NCBI GenBank assembly: GCA_028281765.1
Contig: JANQJF010000029.1
Location: forward strand, 1-64,000
Length of the DNA: 64,000 nucleotides
Reading direction: 5' to 3'
Source of the DNA: Planctomycetota bacterium
GTDB taxonomy: Bacteria > Planctomycetota > UBA1135 > UBA2386
Under the pieces are notes generated by a model. The model saw only the letters and a program-made list of their open reading frames with translations. It searched no databases and was not told the DNA's origin. Both the position numbers and the translations under genes were made by a program. Shown in pieces: positions 46,170 through 55,009 of the stretch. The number at the start of each line of letters is the position of its first letter. Within the stretch, counting starts at the first letter, position 1.

Positions 46170-46922
46170 TCAGACAACCCGGAGCGGCACGACCGTCCCG
46201 TCATCGGCGTCCGGCGTCGCCGCGATGCAGTGGCGCACGTCCTGGATCGCGGCCCCGCACGCGACGCGAACATCCGCGCCACCCCCGAGATAGAACGCGA
46301 CAAGCGTGCTCAACGCGCACCCCGTGCCGTGCACGGGAGCGGCCCGCGTCACCCTCGGATTCCGGAACTCGACCACGTCGCCGCCTTCGTGCAGCACGTC
46401 GAGCACGTCGTCACCGGCGGCGTCCCCGCCGGTCACGAGCACGGCGCAGCGCGGCGTCAGGTCCTCGATCGCGCCCAACTCCGCCAGCTCACGCTGGTTG
46501 GGCGTGATCACCGCAGCGAGCGGGAGCAGCTCGTCCCGGAGGTTCTGCGCAAACTCGCCGTCGCCGTCCCAGCCCGGCGCCGTCGACGACATCACCGGAT
46601 CGATCACGACCGGGACATCGTGCGACGCGAGGGCGCTCGCGAGCACGTCGACCGAGGACGCCGCCGCGATCATCCCGATCTTGACCGCGTCGACCGGACC
46701 ATCGGAGAAGACGGCATCGATCGCTTCGCGGAGCCACGCGTCCCCCACCGGCTCCGCGCGGACGAAGCCGTGGCGATTCTGCACGGTCAGGCACGTCGCG
46801 ACCGACGCGACTTCCCCGCCGCGGGTCTGCACGACGCGCACGTCCGCGGTCAGCCCCGCGCCAGCGCACGGATCCAACCCGGCGATCGTCAGGACGCGCG
46901 CGGGCTTCTGACGCCTGGGCAT
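46170..46922 (-). CDS. thiD: Hydroxymethylpyrimidine (phosphate) kinase
   Basis: This is a 250-residue protein of the ribokinase fold. It starts LTIAGLDPCAGAGLTADVRV, the family opening for the HMP/HMP-P kinase, and ends with the anion-hole motif HGTGCALST near residue 207. It would phosphorylate 4-amino-5-hydroxymethyl-2-methylpyrimidine phosphate in thiamin synthesis. No other thiamin genes are in the window. The DHH gene lies 7 bases upstream, so the two are probably co-transcribed. Confidence 0.93.
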   Translation of the reverse strand: MPRRQKPARVLTIAGLDPCAGAGLTADVRVVQTRGGEVASVATCLTVQNRHGFVRAEPVGDAWLREAIDAVFSDGPVDAVKIGMIAAASSVDVLASALASHDVPVVIDPVMSSTAPGWDGDGEFAQNLRDELLPLAAVITPNQRELAELGAIEDLTPRCAVLVTGGDAAGDDVLDVLHEGGDVVEFRNPRVTRAAPVHGTGCALSTLVAFYLGGGADVRVACGAAIQDVRHCIAATPDADDGTVVPLRVV

Positions 46923-46929
46923 CGCGCGC

Positions 46930-47970
46930 CTATTCGCGCAGACCGCCGAAGCACTTCACCGTGACGCCATCCACTCCCATCGTCTTGAGGATGTTGCGTT
47001 CGAGGCGACGCTCGAGGCGGTTGAGCGTGCGCTCGTCTTCGTCCGGCAGCGCGACGCTGCCGCCCGCGATCCGACCGTGGCCGCCGTACGATCCCTCACC
47101 GCCGAATGCGCCACGGATCAGGTAGTACGCGTCACGCTCGAGCTCGGTGCGAACCGAGATGTAGTAGGTCGTGCCGACGAGGCCGCCGCAGAACACGGTC
47201 TGGTTGCCCTCGAGGCGCAGCAGCAGGTCGGCGACTTCGGCGACCATCTCGGGCGCACCGATCTTGCCGAGCGAACACAGGATCACGTCGTTGTAGATCC
47301 GCGTGTTCGTCAGCGCCTCGCGCAGCGTCCGGAAGTAGTCCGGCGACAGGTCGGGGCACGTGATCTTCGACAGCGCCTGCCGATCCGCGAGGTGGATCAG
47401 GTGGTCGTAGCACTTCTCGTCGAGCGGGCTGACGTTTCGGGACAGATCCGCGGTGTCGGTGCGGATCCCGTAGATCAGCGCGGTCGCGACGTTCTGCGGG
47501 ATCTCGACGCCGGCGTCCATCAGGTAGCCCGCGACCATGGAGCTGGTCGCGCCGACGAACGTGCGGATGTCGTTGAACTCCGGCGCCGAAAACTCGACCG
47601 GGTTCTCCGGCGGAAGGTGGTGGTCGACCACGATGTCGATCCGGCGGCCTTCCGGCAGGTGGGTGTGGCCGAAGCCCGGCTGCGTGTCGACGAGGGCGAT
47701 GCAGTCGAACTCGGAGATGTCGAGCTCGTCCATCGGCGTCATCTCGATCTCACAGCTGCGGACCATCTCGCGGTTCTCCGCGCGCATGATCCGTCCCGTG
47801 AATCCGAACTCACTCGGGATCTCCGCCTTGCGCTCCGCGAGGAGGCGGAGGCCGACCGCGCTCGCGAGGGAATCCGGGTCGGGATTCGAGTGCGAGAGCA
47901 CGAGCAGCCGCTCGTGTCCGCGCAGCAGCTCGATCAGGGCTTGAGTTTGACCTTCGACAGCTTGAGCCAT
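46930..47970 (-). CDS. DHH/DHHA1 phosphoesterase (NrnA-like)
   Basis: This 346-residue protein has GGGAGG upstream of the ATG. The DHH domain shows SHSNPDPDS (motif I, near 27-34), DTQPG and VVDHHLP (near 114-120); the DHHA1 domain holds GGHGRIAGGS near the end. This arrangement fits NrnA-type nanoRNases / pAp phosphatases, which degrade short oligonucleotides and adenosine bisphosphate. The metal-binding residues appear intact. It is the first gene of the pair with thiD. Confidence 0.88.
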   Translation of the reverse strand: MAQAVEGQTQALIELLRGHERLLVLSHSNPDPDSLASAVGLRLLAERKAEIPSEFGFTGRIMRAENREMVRSCEIEMTPMDELDISEFDCIALVDTQPGFGHTHLPEGRRIDIVVDHHLPPENPVEFSAPEFNDIRTFVGATSSMVAGYLMDAGVEIPQNVATALIYGIRTDTADLSRNVSPLDEKCYDHLIHLADRQALSKITCPDLSPDYFRTLREALTNTRIYNDVILCSLGKIGAPEMVAEVADLLLRLEGNQTVFCGGLVGTTYYISVRTELERDAYYLIRGAFGGEGSYGGHGRIAGGSVALPDEDERTLNRLERRLERNILKTMGVDGVTVKCFGGLRE

Positions 47971-48051
47971 GGTGACCTCCCAGCCGCCCTTTCGGAACGA
48001 CGCGGGAATGTCTCAGGATCGTGGGTTTCTTCGGCTACGACGCTCGGATCG

Positions 48052-48924
48052 CTAGAGGCCAAACTTTGAGAGGAAGGCGCGAGCGCCCGCGATTTCTCCG
48101 GGATCGATTCCCGGATCGAGCTCGAGGACGCCCGGCAGGGGCGCGGAACGCGGGATATAGGACGCGAGCAGGCCGTAGTCTACAAGCCCCGCGCCCGGGG
48201 GCAGGTCGATCGCGGAATTCGACCCGTCTCCGAGGTGCGAACCAACCATGCGATCGCCGAATTGCTCGAGCCAAACGCCCGGGTCCTCGCCGAGCCAATA
48301 TTTTCGGCAAACAGTAATCGCGGGCATGTGCCAGTAGGCCAGGCCCCGGTCGGGCAGGTCCTCGAAGATCGCCGCCAGCTCGTCTGGTCGCCCCAGCCCG
48401 GTCACGGCCGCGCTCGGCCGGAGCGCGAACGTCAGCTCGGGCGTCGCCCGCGTCAGCGCGTAGAGCGCGCGGCAGACCCGGTCGAGCGCCCCGTCCCGGC
48501 CGGGCCCGCACCGAGCCGCCAGGGCGCCGGCCGAATCCGTCGTCCAGCCGGCCGAGCGATCCGTGAGATCCTCGGCCGGGACCTCGCCCGAGACCGGAAT
48601 CGCGCCGGGCTCCAGCACGACGAGCTTCACCCCGAGACGGAGGGCGAGCTCGACCGCGGACTGGATCGCCGCGAGCGCCGATCGCCGGTCGCCTTCCTGC
48701 GCGCTGCCGAGCCCCGCGTTCGGGCCCTGCAGCCAGAGTCCGGCGAGTTCGAACGGTAGGTCCGCGATCTGGCTCCGCAGCCCGACCCAATCGATCGGCC
48801 GCGGGCCGGGCCCCGCGAGCAGACCGGCAAAACCCGACTCGAGCGCCCAGATCGCGAGCTTGCGCTCGTCGACGGGACCGTGGACGCTCGCCCACCCCGC
48901 ACCGAGGAAACGTTGCACCGCCAT
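48052..48924 (-). CDS. TIM-barrel sugar isomerase/epimerase-like protein
   Basis: This 290-residue protein starts MAVQRFLGAGWASVHGPVDE and has repeats of beta-strand and helix as in the xylose-isomerase-like fold: LALRLGVKLVVLEPGA, YWHMPA, VGSHLGDGSN with a probable metal ligand, then PPGAGLVDYGLLASY. Such proteins act on sugars or inositol derivatives, or are endonuclease IV relatives. The open frame continues upstream, but that part is rich in Arg and has no sense. It is divergent from ppx, with 41 bases between the starts. The precise substrate is unknown. Confidence 0.75.
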   Translation of the reverse strand: MAVQRFLGAGWASVHGPVDERKLAIWALESGFAGLLAGPGPRPIDWVGLRSQIADLPFELAGLWLQGPNAGLGSAQEGDRRSALAAIQSAVELALRLGVKLVVLEPGAIPVSGEVPAEDLTDRSAGWTTDSAGALAARCGPGRDGALDRVCRALYALTRATPELTFALRPSAAVTGLGRPDELAAIFEDLPDRGLAYWHMPAITVCRKYWLGEDPGVWLEQFGDRMVGSHLGDGSNSAIDLPPGAGLVDYGLLASYIPRSAPLPGVLELDPGIDPGEIAGARAFLSKFGL

Positions 48925-48965
48925 ATGCCCGAGTATTCGACGGATTGCCGCCGGGAGCGCAAGAC

Positions 48966-49916
48966 ATGACGACCCGCCACCGCATCGGACTCGTCGACAT
49001 GGGCTCGAACGCGATCCGCACGCAGATCGTCGAGGTCGAGGACGGCGAGCAGCACACGCTCGAATCCGAGCGCGTGCCGGTGCGGCTCGGCGGCGACGTT
49101 TTCGCCACCGGCTCGCTCCGCGCGGATACGCTACAACGAACCGTCGAGGCGTACGTTCGGTTCCGCGAACAGTGCGACGCGCTGGCCGTCGACTCGATCG
49201 CGGCCATCGCGACATCGGCGACGCGCAACGCGGACAACGGCGACGAGCTCGTCGAGCGCATTCGCAACGCGACCGGCATCGACGTGCGCGTGATCAGCGG
49301 GGCGACGGAGGCTCACTACCTGTGGTACGCCGTCGACGCCAAGCTCGACACCAGCCAGGGCCGCCTGCTGCTCGCCGACCTCGGCGGCGGCAGCACGGAG
49401 CTCGTGGAAGTCGAGGCCGGCGAGATCATCGCGGCCGAGTCCTTCGCTTGCGGTGCCGTGCGCCTGCTCCAGATGCTGCCGACCGGAGCGGACGAACTGA
49501 CAGGCGAAGATCTGCTCGACGCGATCGAGGCCGCATTCGCGCCGATCGAAGCGACGATGCACGACAGCTTCGAGCGCCCGATCGACCACTGCATCGCGAT
49601 CGGCGGCAACATCGAGGCGCTCACGGAACTGATCGCGCTCGACCACACGCTCGAAGTCGAACTCGGGCAGCTGTCCTGCAGCGTCGAGCAGCTCGACATC
49701 TGGACCGCCAGACTCGCCGCGCTGACGCAGAGCGAGCGCGCCGCGCGATTCTCGCTTCGCCCCGACCGCGCAGACTCGATCGTGCCCGCTGGCGTCGTCT
49801 ACTCGGCGATCGCGCGGCTGGGCGGCGCCGAGACCCTCGTCGTGCCGCGCGTCAGCGTGCGGGACGGCCTCCGCGCCGCGACGCTGCGCGAGCTGACGGA
49901 CGACCCCGGAACGTGA
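48966..49916 (+). CDS. Ppx/GppA-family exopolyphosphatase or guanosine pentaphosphate phosphatase
   Basis: This is a 316-residue protein of the ASKHA fold. It starts MTTRHRIGLVDMGSNAIRTQ with the D-GSN phosphate motif, then GATEAHYLWYAVDA and DLGGGSTELVEVE, the second phosphate-binding loop. It would hydrolyse polyphosphate or pppGpp in the cytoplasm. It lies directly before a CYTH/CHAD protein (17 bases), which also points to polyphosphate metabolism. The length is typical of short Ppx forms without the extra C-terminal HD domain. Confidence 0.92.
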   Translation: MTTRHRIGLVDMGSNAIRTQIVEVEDGEQHTLESERVPVRLGGDVFATGSLRADTLQRTVEAYVRFREQCDALAVDSIAAIATSATRNADNGDELVERIRNATGIDVRVISGATEAHYLWYAVDAKLDTSQGRLLLADLGGGSTELVEVEAGEIIAAESFACGAVRLLQMLPTGADELTGEDLLDAIEAAFAPIEATMHDSFERPIDHCIAIGGNIEALTELIALDHTLEVELGQLSCSVEQLDIWTARLAALTQSERAARFSLRPDRADSIVPAGVVYSAIARLGGAETLVVPRVSVRDGLRAATLRELTDDPGT

Positions 49917-49932
49917 TACGTTCTGCGGCTGG

Positions 49933-51465
49933 ATGGCGGCGTCCGCGACCGAAACCGAACTCAAGCTGCTCGCGACGGCGGAGATTCGCGACGAAGACGT
50001 GCTCGCCACGCTGGTGGCGCTGCCGGACGTGGAAATCGACGAGCCGGCACCGATCCACCAGACCGATGTCTACGTCGACGACTCCGCGAACCGTCTCGCG
50101 CGTCATGGCTTCGGCCTGAGGCTGCGGACGACCGACGGCGACCGCGAGGTCTGCTGGAAACGCACGCGACGCATCCGCAACGGCATCCACGTGCGCGACG
50201 AGCTGACGCAGGGCTGGAATCACGCACACGCCCCGGGCCGCGTCACCGAACTCGAGCCCGCGCTCCGCGCACGCGTCGAACCCTTCGTGTACGGCGGGCC
50301 ACTCGAGCCGCTGCTCGAGCTCGCGACGTTCCGCCGCCAGGCGATCGTGCGCGACGGCCGGACTCGCGCGGAACTCTGCATCGACCGCGTCGAGGCGCGA
50401 CACAACGGCCACGGCAGTGAGTTCGTCGAGATCGAGATCGAGCTCCTGAACGGCGATCCAGAGTCGATCGCCGCGTGGGGTAGCGCACTGCGTGATGCCC
50501 TGCCGCTGCGGAGCGCGAAACGCAACAAGCTCGCGCGGGGCTTGGAGCTCTGCGAAGCCGCGCCGGACATGACGCCCGCGCGCATCCGGCCGGGCACCCC
50601 CGCGCGCATCGCATGCGAGATCACGCTCGAACGCGCACTCGATCGGATGCAGCTCGCGGAGTTCTCGATCCGGACTTCGGACGATGCGGAACCGGCGTCG
50701 ATCGCCGACCTGCGCGACGCGAGCCGCGCCGCGCGCGCGGTGCTCCGCACGTTCCAAGAACACCTCGACGAGGACGTACGCAGCCACGCCTGCCGGATCG
50801 CGCGAACGGCGCGCGCGTTCGACGGCGTGCACGCGTTCGACGTGACGCTCGGAACTATGGATCCGGATTCCCTGACCCCGAGCCTGCGCGACGGCGCGAT
50901 CACAGCGATCGAACGACTCGCGGCGGAACGCCGGCGACTCGTCCGGTCGGCTCGCGCGGAGCTCGCCGCGCCGGATCGGATCGAGGCGATGCAGCGTTTC
51001 CAGACGGTCGTCGATACGCCACTACGGGAACTCGTCTCGACCCGGGCACAGACGCGCACGATCGGCGCGGCGATGCTCCGCGACGTCGCGGCCCGCGCCC
51101 TCGAAGTCGCACGGACTCGGAACGCACAGAGCGCGCACGTCGCGCTGCGGCGCCTCATCGAAACTGCCGACGTGTTCGCGCAGCCATTCGGGAAACAGCT
51201 GACGACGGCCTTCGAACCGATCCGCGCGCTCGCCCGAACGCTCGAGGATCGAGAACGCGCGCGCTCGAGCGAACAGACGCTGATGCGCTTCGCGCGGAGC
51301 GCAGCCGAATCCCTGCCGGGCACTGCGCTAATCGCGATCGGCGCATTGTCCGAGCAGCGGCGGAACGCGATCGCACGCGCAGAGCACGAGTTCGCGCAAG
51401 GCATCGCCGCGTTCGACCACGAGGAGTTCGATCGGCAGGTGCGCCGGTTGGCGGGGCGTCGATGA
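49933..51465 (+). CDS. CYTH and CHAD domain protein
   Basis: This 510-residue protein starts ATETELKLLATAE with the ExExK signature of the CYTH fold, then CWKRTRRI and AELCIDRVEARHNG, which position the triphosphate site. Residues 230-510 are alpha-helical with the spacing of a CHAD domain (AARAVLRTFQEHLDEDVRSH, VHAFDVTLG), a polyphosphate-binding domain; its usual HxxR pattern looks degraded. CYTH proteins often hydrolyse triphosphate. With the Ppx gene just upstream it fits a polyphosphate module. Its stop overlaps the pcm start by four bases. Confidence 0.88.
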   Translation: MAASATETELKLLATAEIRDEDVLATLVALPDVEIDEPAPIHQTDVYVDDSANRLARHGFGLRLRTTDGDREVCWKRTRRIRNGIHVRDELTQGWNHAHAPGRVTELEPALRARVEPFVYGGPLEPLLELATFRRQAIVRDGRTRAELCIDRVEARHNGHGSEFVEIEIELLNGDPESIAAWGSALRDALPLRSAKRNKLARGLELCEAAPDMTPARIRPGTPARIACEITLERALDRMQLAEFSIRTSDDAEPASIADLRDASRAARAVLRTFQEHLDEDVRSHACRIARTARAFDGVHAFDVTLGTMDPDSLTPSLRDGAITAIERLAAERRRLVRSARAELAAPDRIEAMQRFQTVVDTPLRELVSTRAQTRTIGAAMLRDVAARALEVARTRNAQSAHVALRRLIETADVFAQPFGKQLTTAFEPIRALARTLEDRERARSSEQTLMRFARSAAESLPGTALIAIGALSEQRRNAIARAEHEFAQGIAAFDHEEFDRQVRRLAGRR

Positions 51466-52133
51466 CGGCCGACCCGACCGAAACCCGCCAGTGCCGAGCG
51501 CAACGCCTGCGCATGGTGCGCGAACAGCTGCGCCGCCGTGGCATCGATTCGGACGCCGTGCTCGGAGCGATGCGCACGGTGCCCCGCCATCGCTTCGTGC
51601 CGGAGGACCTTCGCGCCGAAGCGTATTCCGACCGCGCCCTCCCGCTCGGTCCGCAGCAGACGATCTCTCAGCCGTTCATCGTCGCGCTGATGACGCAGGT
51701 CGCCGCGGACTTCGAACGACGCGCGAACCGCCGCGAACGCGTGCTCGAGATCGGGACCGGCAGCGGCTACCAAGCCGCGGTGCTCGCGGAGATCTTCGGC
51801 GAAGTCCACTCCGTCGAGCTCGACGCCGAACTCGCCCGCCGCGCCGCCGAGAGGCTCCACGACATGAGCTACCGCAACGTCCACGTGCACCACGCGGACG
51901 GTCGCCTGGGCTGGGTCGAGGCGGCGCCCTACGACGCGATCCTCGTGACTGCCGGCACCGACGAGCCACTGCAGGCACTCCTGCAGCAGCTCCAGATCGG
52001 CGGCCGCCTCGTCTACCCGCACGGCGCATCCGGCCAAGACCAGATGCTGCGCGTCGCTCGCCGACTCGACGCGAGCGAATGCGAGGAGAGCAACCTGCGT
52101 CCCGTTCGCTTCGTGCCCCTGCGAGGAGGGTAG
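51462..52133 (+). CDS. pcm: Protein-L-isoaspartate O-methyltransferase
   Basis: This 223-residue protein overlaps the preceding stop (ATGA). It shows the family order: RHRFVPEDLRAEAYSDRALP, GPQQTISQPFIVALMTQ and the SAM loop VLEIGTGSGYQAAVLAE at about 94-110, then YDAILVTAGTDE and IGGRLVYPHGA. It repairs isoaspartyl damage in proteins using S-adenosylmethionine. The length is normal for the family. Confidence 0.95.
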   Translation: MTADPTETRQCRAQRLRMVREQLRRRGIDSDAVLGAMRTVPRHRFVPEDLRAEAYSDRALPLGPQQTISQPFIVALMTQVAADFERRANRRERVLEIGTGSGYQAAVLAEIFGEVHSVELDAELARRAAERLHDMSYRNVHVHHADGRLGWVEAAPYDAILVTAGTDEPLQALLQQLQIGGRLVYPHGASGQDQMLRVARRLDASECEESNLRPVRFVPLRGG

Positions 52134-52203
52134 GAGCGGCGAGGTGGATAGGAACGAGGGGTTGAGGCGTGCCTCGCGTGCACCCCGCCGCTAGCGTGCC
52201 CCC

Positions 52204-52656
52204 ATGAAGACCGTGGTGCAGCGAGTCTCCCGCGCGAGCGTGTGCGTCGGAGGGGAAACCGTCGGCGCGATCGAGCGTGGCGCGATGCTTCTCGTCGGAG
52301 TCGAACAGGGCGACACCGATGCCGACGCCGCTGCGACGGTCAGGAAAATCGCCGCGTTGCGTTTCTTCCCCGGGACGACACCTATGGACAAGACCCTCGC
52401 CGAAGTCGGCGGGGGCTGCCTCGTCGTGAGCCAGTTCACTCTTGCGGGCACCGTGAAGAAGGGCAACCGCCCGAGCTTCGTCCTCGCCGCCGAACCCGGC
52501 GAGGCGAAGCGCCTGTACGAACGGGTCGTCACGGGGTTGCGAGAGTCCGGCCTGCAGGTCGCAACCGGAGTCTTCCGCGCCGACATGGAAGTCGAACTCG
52601 TCAACGACGGACCCGTTACACTCTTCGTGTTTACCGCTGAGGGAAAACTCCAATGA
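52204..52656 (+). CDS. dtd: D-aminoacyl-tRNA deacylase
   Basis: This 150-residue protein has all family motifs: MKTVVQRVSRASVCVGG at the start, SQFTLAGTVKKGNRPSF in the middle, and NDGPVTLFV near the end. It removes D-amino acids from mischarged tRNAs. It lies 70 bases after pcm, and the following gene overlaps its stop, so it is part of the same transcript. Confidence 0.96.
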   Translation: MKTVVQRVSRASVCVGGETVGAIERGAMLLVGVEQGDTDADAAATVRKIAALRFFPGTTPMDKTLAEVGGGCLVVSQFTLAGTVKKGNRPSFVLAAEPGEAKRLYERVVTGLRESGLQVATGVFRADMEVELVNDGPVTLFVFTAEGKLQ

Positions 52657-53639
52657 TGCTCCGCTTCGCCGCCGCGCTGCTCGCGGTCACTCCGATCGCC
52701 GCCCAAACGTTAAGTAATCCGGCGTTCGTCGTGGGTGAAGCAGGAATCCGACGGACCATTCCCGGTCAGGCCACGGACGAGCAAACGATCACGGGCGCCG
52801 TCACCGGAGAAGTGCCACTGTTCCTGCCCCCCGTGCCCGGCGGCGAGATCTGTCGCGCGACGCTGACGCAGACGGACACGAGCTTCACGGCGTACCAATT
52901 CCACCAGGTGCAGGCTCAGCCGATCGCAACCTGCGAGACCATCGGTGGACCGGCACCCGCGCAAGCGGACCTGCCGATGATCTTCACGGGCACGCTGAGC
53001 TCGAGTCAGCCGGTGCAGGGCGCGATCTACGTGCGCGGCTCGTTCTTCGCGTTCGGTCCACACGAGCTCACGATGCGAGTCTCCGTGCTCGGCAACGTGT
53101 TCGAGCCGATCGCGTCGTCCGGCCAGTTGGTCAACGCGATCCCGGTGACCCTCGATTCGACCGGCGTCACCTGGACCATGGAGTTCGGTGGCCGAGCGTT
53201 CCGCGACGCGACGACGGGCGGCAGCCTGAGTCGTCTGCTGTCGCAGGTCGAAGTCGGGTTCAGCACGGATCGTTGCTACACGGCACTGGCACAACAGTCC
53301 TGCCCGGCCGGCGGCCTGCACGACGTCCTCGTCTCCGGACCGAACGGGGACATGCTCGACTTCGCGTTCAACGGCGGCAACGTCGAACCTGCGGGCGCAC
53401 TGCTGCTGTCGCCGTTCGGCGCGACGCTCGAGCTGCCGCTCATCGACGCCCCGCGCTGCCACCTCCTGGCGATCGTCCCGGTCGCGATTCCGGTGACGTT
53501 CACGAACACCGAAGCGTCGTTCACGCTGCAGGCTCCACCGAACCACGTCGGCTCGTGGTACTCGCAGTACGTGAGCATCATCCAGGGCATCGGCATCCCG
53601 AAGCCGAGCGGGACTGTGCGCGTCGACTGCGTGTTCTGA
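52653..53639 (+). CDS. Exported protein of unknown function with tail-like C-terminus
   Basis: This 328-residue protein overlaps the dtd stop codon by four bases (ATGATG). It has a signal peptide (MLRFAAALLAVTPIAAQ). The mature protein is beta-rich with several cysteines. The last 120 residues (ALLLSPFGATLELPLID, then PRCHLLAI, SFTLQAPP and SIIQGIGI) resemble a variant of the recurring tail. No function is apparent. Its placement at the end of a housekeeping operon is odd and may reflect translational coupling only. Confidence 0.65.
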   Translation: MMLRFAAALLAVTPIAAQTLSNPAFVVGEAGIRRTIPGQATDEQTITGAVTGEVPLFLPPVPGGEICRATLTQTDTSFTAYQFHQVQAQPIATCETIGGPAPAQADLPMIFTGTLSSSQPVQGAIYVRGSFFAFGPHELTMRVSVLGNVFEPIASSGQLVNAIPVTLDSTGVTWTMEFGGRAFRDATTGGSLSRLLSQVEVGFSTDRCYTALAQQSCPAGGLHDVLVSGPNGDMLDFAFNGGNVEPAGALLLSPFGATLELPLIDAPRCHLLAIVPVAIPVTFTNTEASFTLQAPPNHVGSWYSQYVSIIQGIGIPKPSGTVRVDCVF

Positions 53640-53642
53640 TCC

Positions 53643-54500
53643 TCAGCCGACGAAGCGGTCGAGCACGGCACGCAACTGCTGCACGTAGCTCCCCCCGAAC
53701 AGGCGCACGTGCACGAGCAGGGGATACGCGTTGTAGATGACGCGCCGCTCACCGAAGAAGTCTCGGCCGAGCGGCCTGCCGACGCGCTCTCCGTACTCGG
53801 CATAGAACGACTCCGAGAACGTCGAGAACATCGTCGTGAACGCGAGCTCGACCTCGGGATGGCCGTAGTGGATCGCCGGATCGATGAAGCCGGTCACGCG
53901 GTCACCGTCGGACAGTAGGTTGCCGGACCAGAGGTCGCCGTGCAGCAACGCAGGCGCCTCGGGCTCTTCGAGCCATTCGCCCAGGCGATCGGCGAGCCGG
54001 TCGACCTGCTTGGCAGTCGCGGCATCGAGCCGGCCCGCACCGACCGACTCACGCGCCATGAACCGCAGCCGCCGCTCGGCGAAGAATTCGAGCCACGACT
54101 CACACTGATCGTTGGGCTGCACGAGCCCGCCGATGCGGGTCGCGAAGTCGAGTCCGAACCGGTCTGCAGTCACGCCGTGCAGCGCCGCGAGCAGCTCGGC
54201 CGCGTGAGACTGCGCTGCCGACGTGCATCCCGTGCGACCCGGAAGCCACGACATCAAGAGCAATTGCTCCGACGAGTACACGACGTCCGGAACCGGCAGT
54301 GCGCTCCGCGTCGCGAGGTAGCGCAGCATGTCCGCTTCGACGTCGAGCCCGCCCGCACACCGGTCGTCGACCTTGGCGACGAATCGATCTCCGCCCTCGA
54401 CGTCGACCCGATAGACGTCTCCGACGCAGCCGCCGCTCAGCGCGTCGAGTCGATACGCACGAGACTCCAGCGCCCCGTCGAGTTCGCGCCGCCAGCTCAC
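53643..54500 (-). CDS. Fructosamine-kinase-like protein
   Basis: This is a 285-residue protein of the kinase-like (aminoglycoside-phosphotransferase) fold. It holds RFVAKVDD with the nucleotide Lys, LLMSWLPG, LLHGDLWSGNLLSDG with the catalytic Asp, and FIDPAIHYGHPEVELAFTTM with the metal Asp. These fit the fructosamine/ketosamine-3-kinase family, which phosphorylates glycated lysines and thereby reverses glycation. It overlaps the phosphatase gene by four bases (ATGA). Confidence 0.88.
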   Translation of the reverse strand: MSWRRELDGALESRAYRLDALSGGCVGDVYRVDVEGGDRFVAKVDDRCAGGLDVEADMLRYLATRSALPVPDVVYSSEQLLLMSWLPGRTGCTSAAQSHAAELLAALHGVTADRFGLDFATRIGGLVQPNDQCESWLEFFAERRLRFMARESVGAGRLDAATAKQVDRLADRLGEWLEEPEAPALLHGDLWSGNLLSDGDRVTGFIDPAIHYGHPEVELAFTTMFSTFSESFYAEYGERVGRPLGRDFFGERRVIYNAYPLLVHVRLFGGSYVQQLRAVLDRFVG

Positions 54501-54979
54501 AGGTCGTGCTCACGGATGTGCGCGAGCAATCCGCGCGCGCCGACATCGACGAGATCGAGCACGTGCTCGAACCCGCTGTCGCCGCCGTAGTACGGGTCCG
54601 GCACCTCCTTCTCGTCGACGCCTTCCGCGAAGTCGAGCAGGAGACGCATTCGTTCGTGGTAGCGCTCGTTGCTGTTCTCTTCGAGAAAGCGCAGATTCTC
54701 CTCGTCCATCGCGATCACGTGGTCGAAGTGCACGAAGTCATCGGGCACGACCTGACGCGCGCGCAGATCGCCGATGTCGATTCCGCGCTTCTTCGCAGCC
54801 GCGGTCGCGCGAGCATCCGGCGGATTCCCCTGGTGGTAGCGGATCATGCCGGCCGAATCGGTCTCGATCCGAGTGTCGAGACCGGCATCACGAACGAGCT
54901 GCCGGAACACGCCTTCCGCCGTCGGCGAACGGCAGATGTTTCCCATGCAGACGAAGAGAACTTGGATTGGGCGAGTCAA
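54497..54979 (-). CDS. Low-molecular-weight protein tyrosine phosphatase
   Basis: This 160-residue protein starts MTRPIQVLFVCMGNICRSPT with the C(X)5R loop (Cys11, Arg17) and has VPDPYYGGDSGFEHVLDLV near the end, which carries the general acid Asp. The active residues are intact. In many bacteria it is paired with a fructosamine-kinase-like gene, as here. Its start is 30 bases after the stop of the sigma fusion gene, so it may be transcribed from there. Confidence 0.94.
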   Translation of the reverse strand: MTRPIQVLFVCMGNICRSPTAEGVFRQLVRDAGLDTRIETDSAGMIRYHQGNPPDARATAAAKKRGIDIGDLRARQVVPDDFVHFDHVIAMDEENLRFLEENSNERYHERMRLLLDFAEGVDEKEVPDPYYGGDSGFEHVLDLVDVGARGLLAHIREHDL

Positions 54980-55009
54980 GGAGCGCGACCATAGCGCGCC
55001 TCGCCGCCG

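Noticed and set aside
47077..48069. Plus-strand open frame opposite the DHH phosphoesterase
   Set aside because: Antisense shadow of a gene with intact DHH motifs.
50220..52037. Minus-strand open frame of 605 codons opposite the CYTH/CHAD and pcm genes
   Set aside because: The translation is rich in Ser, Arg and Ala without motifs, and the plus-strand genes are certain.
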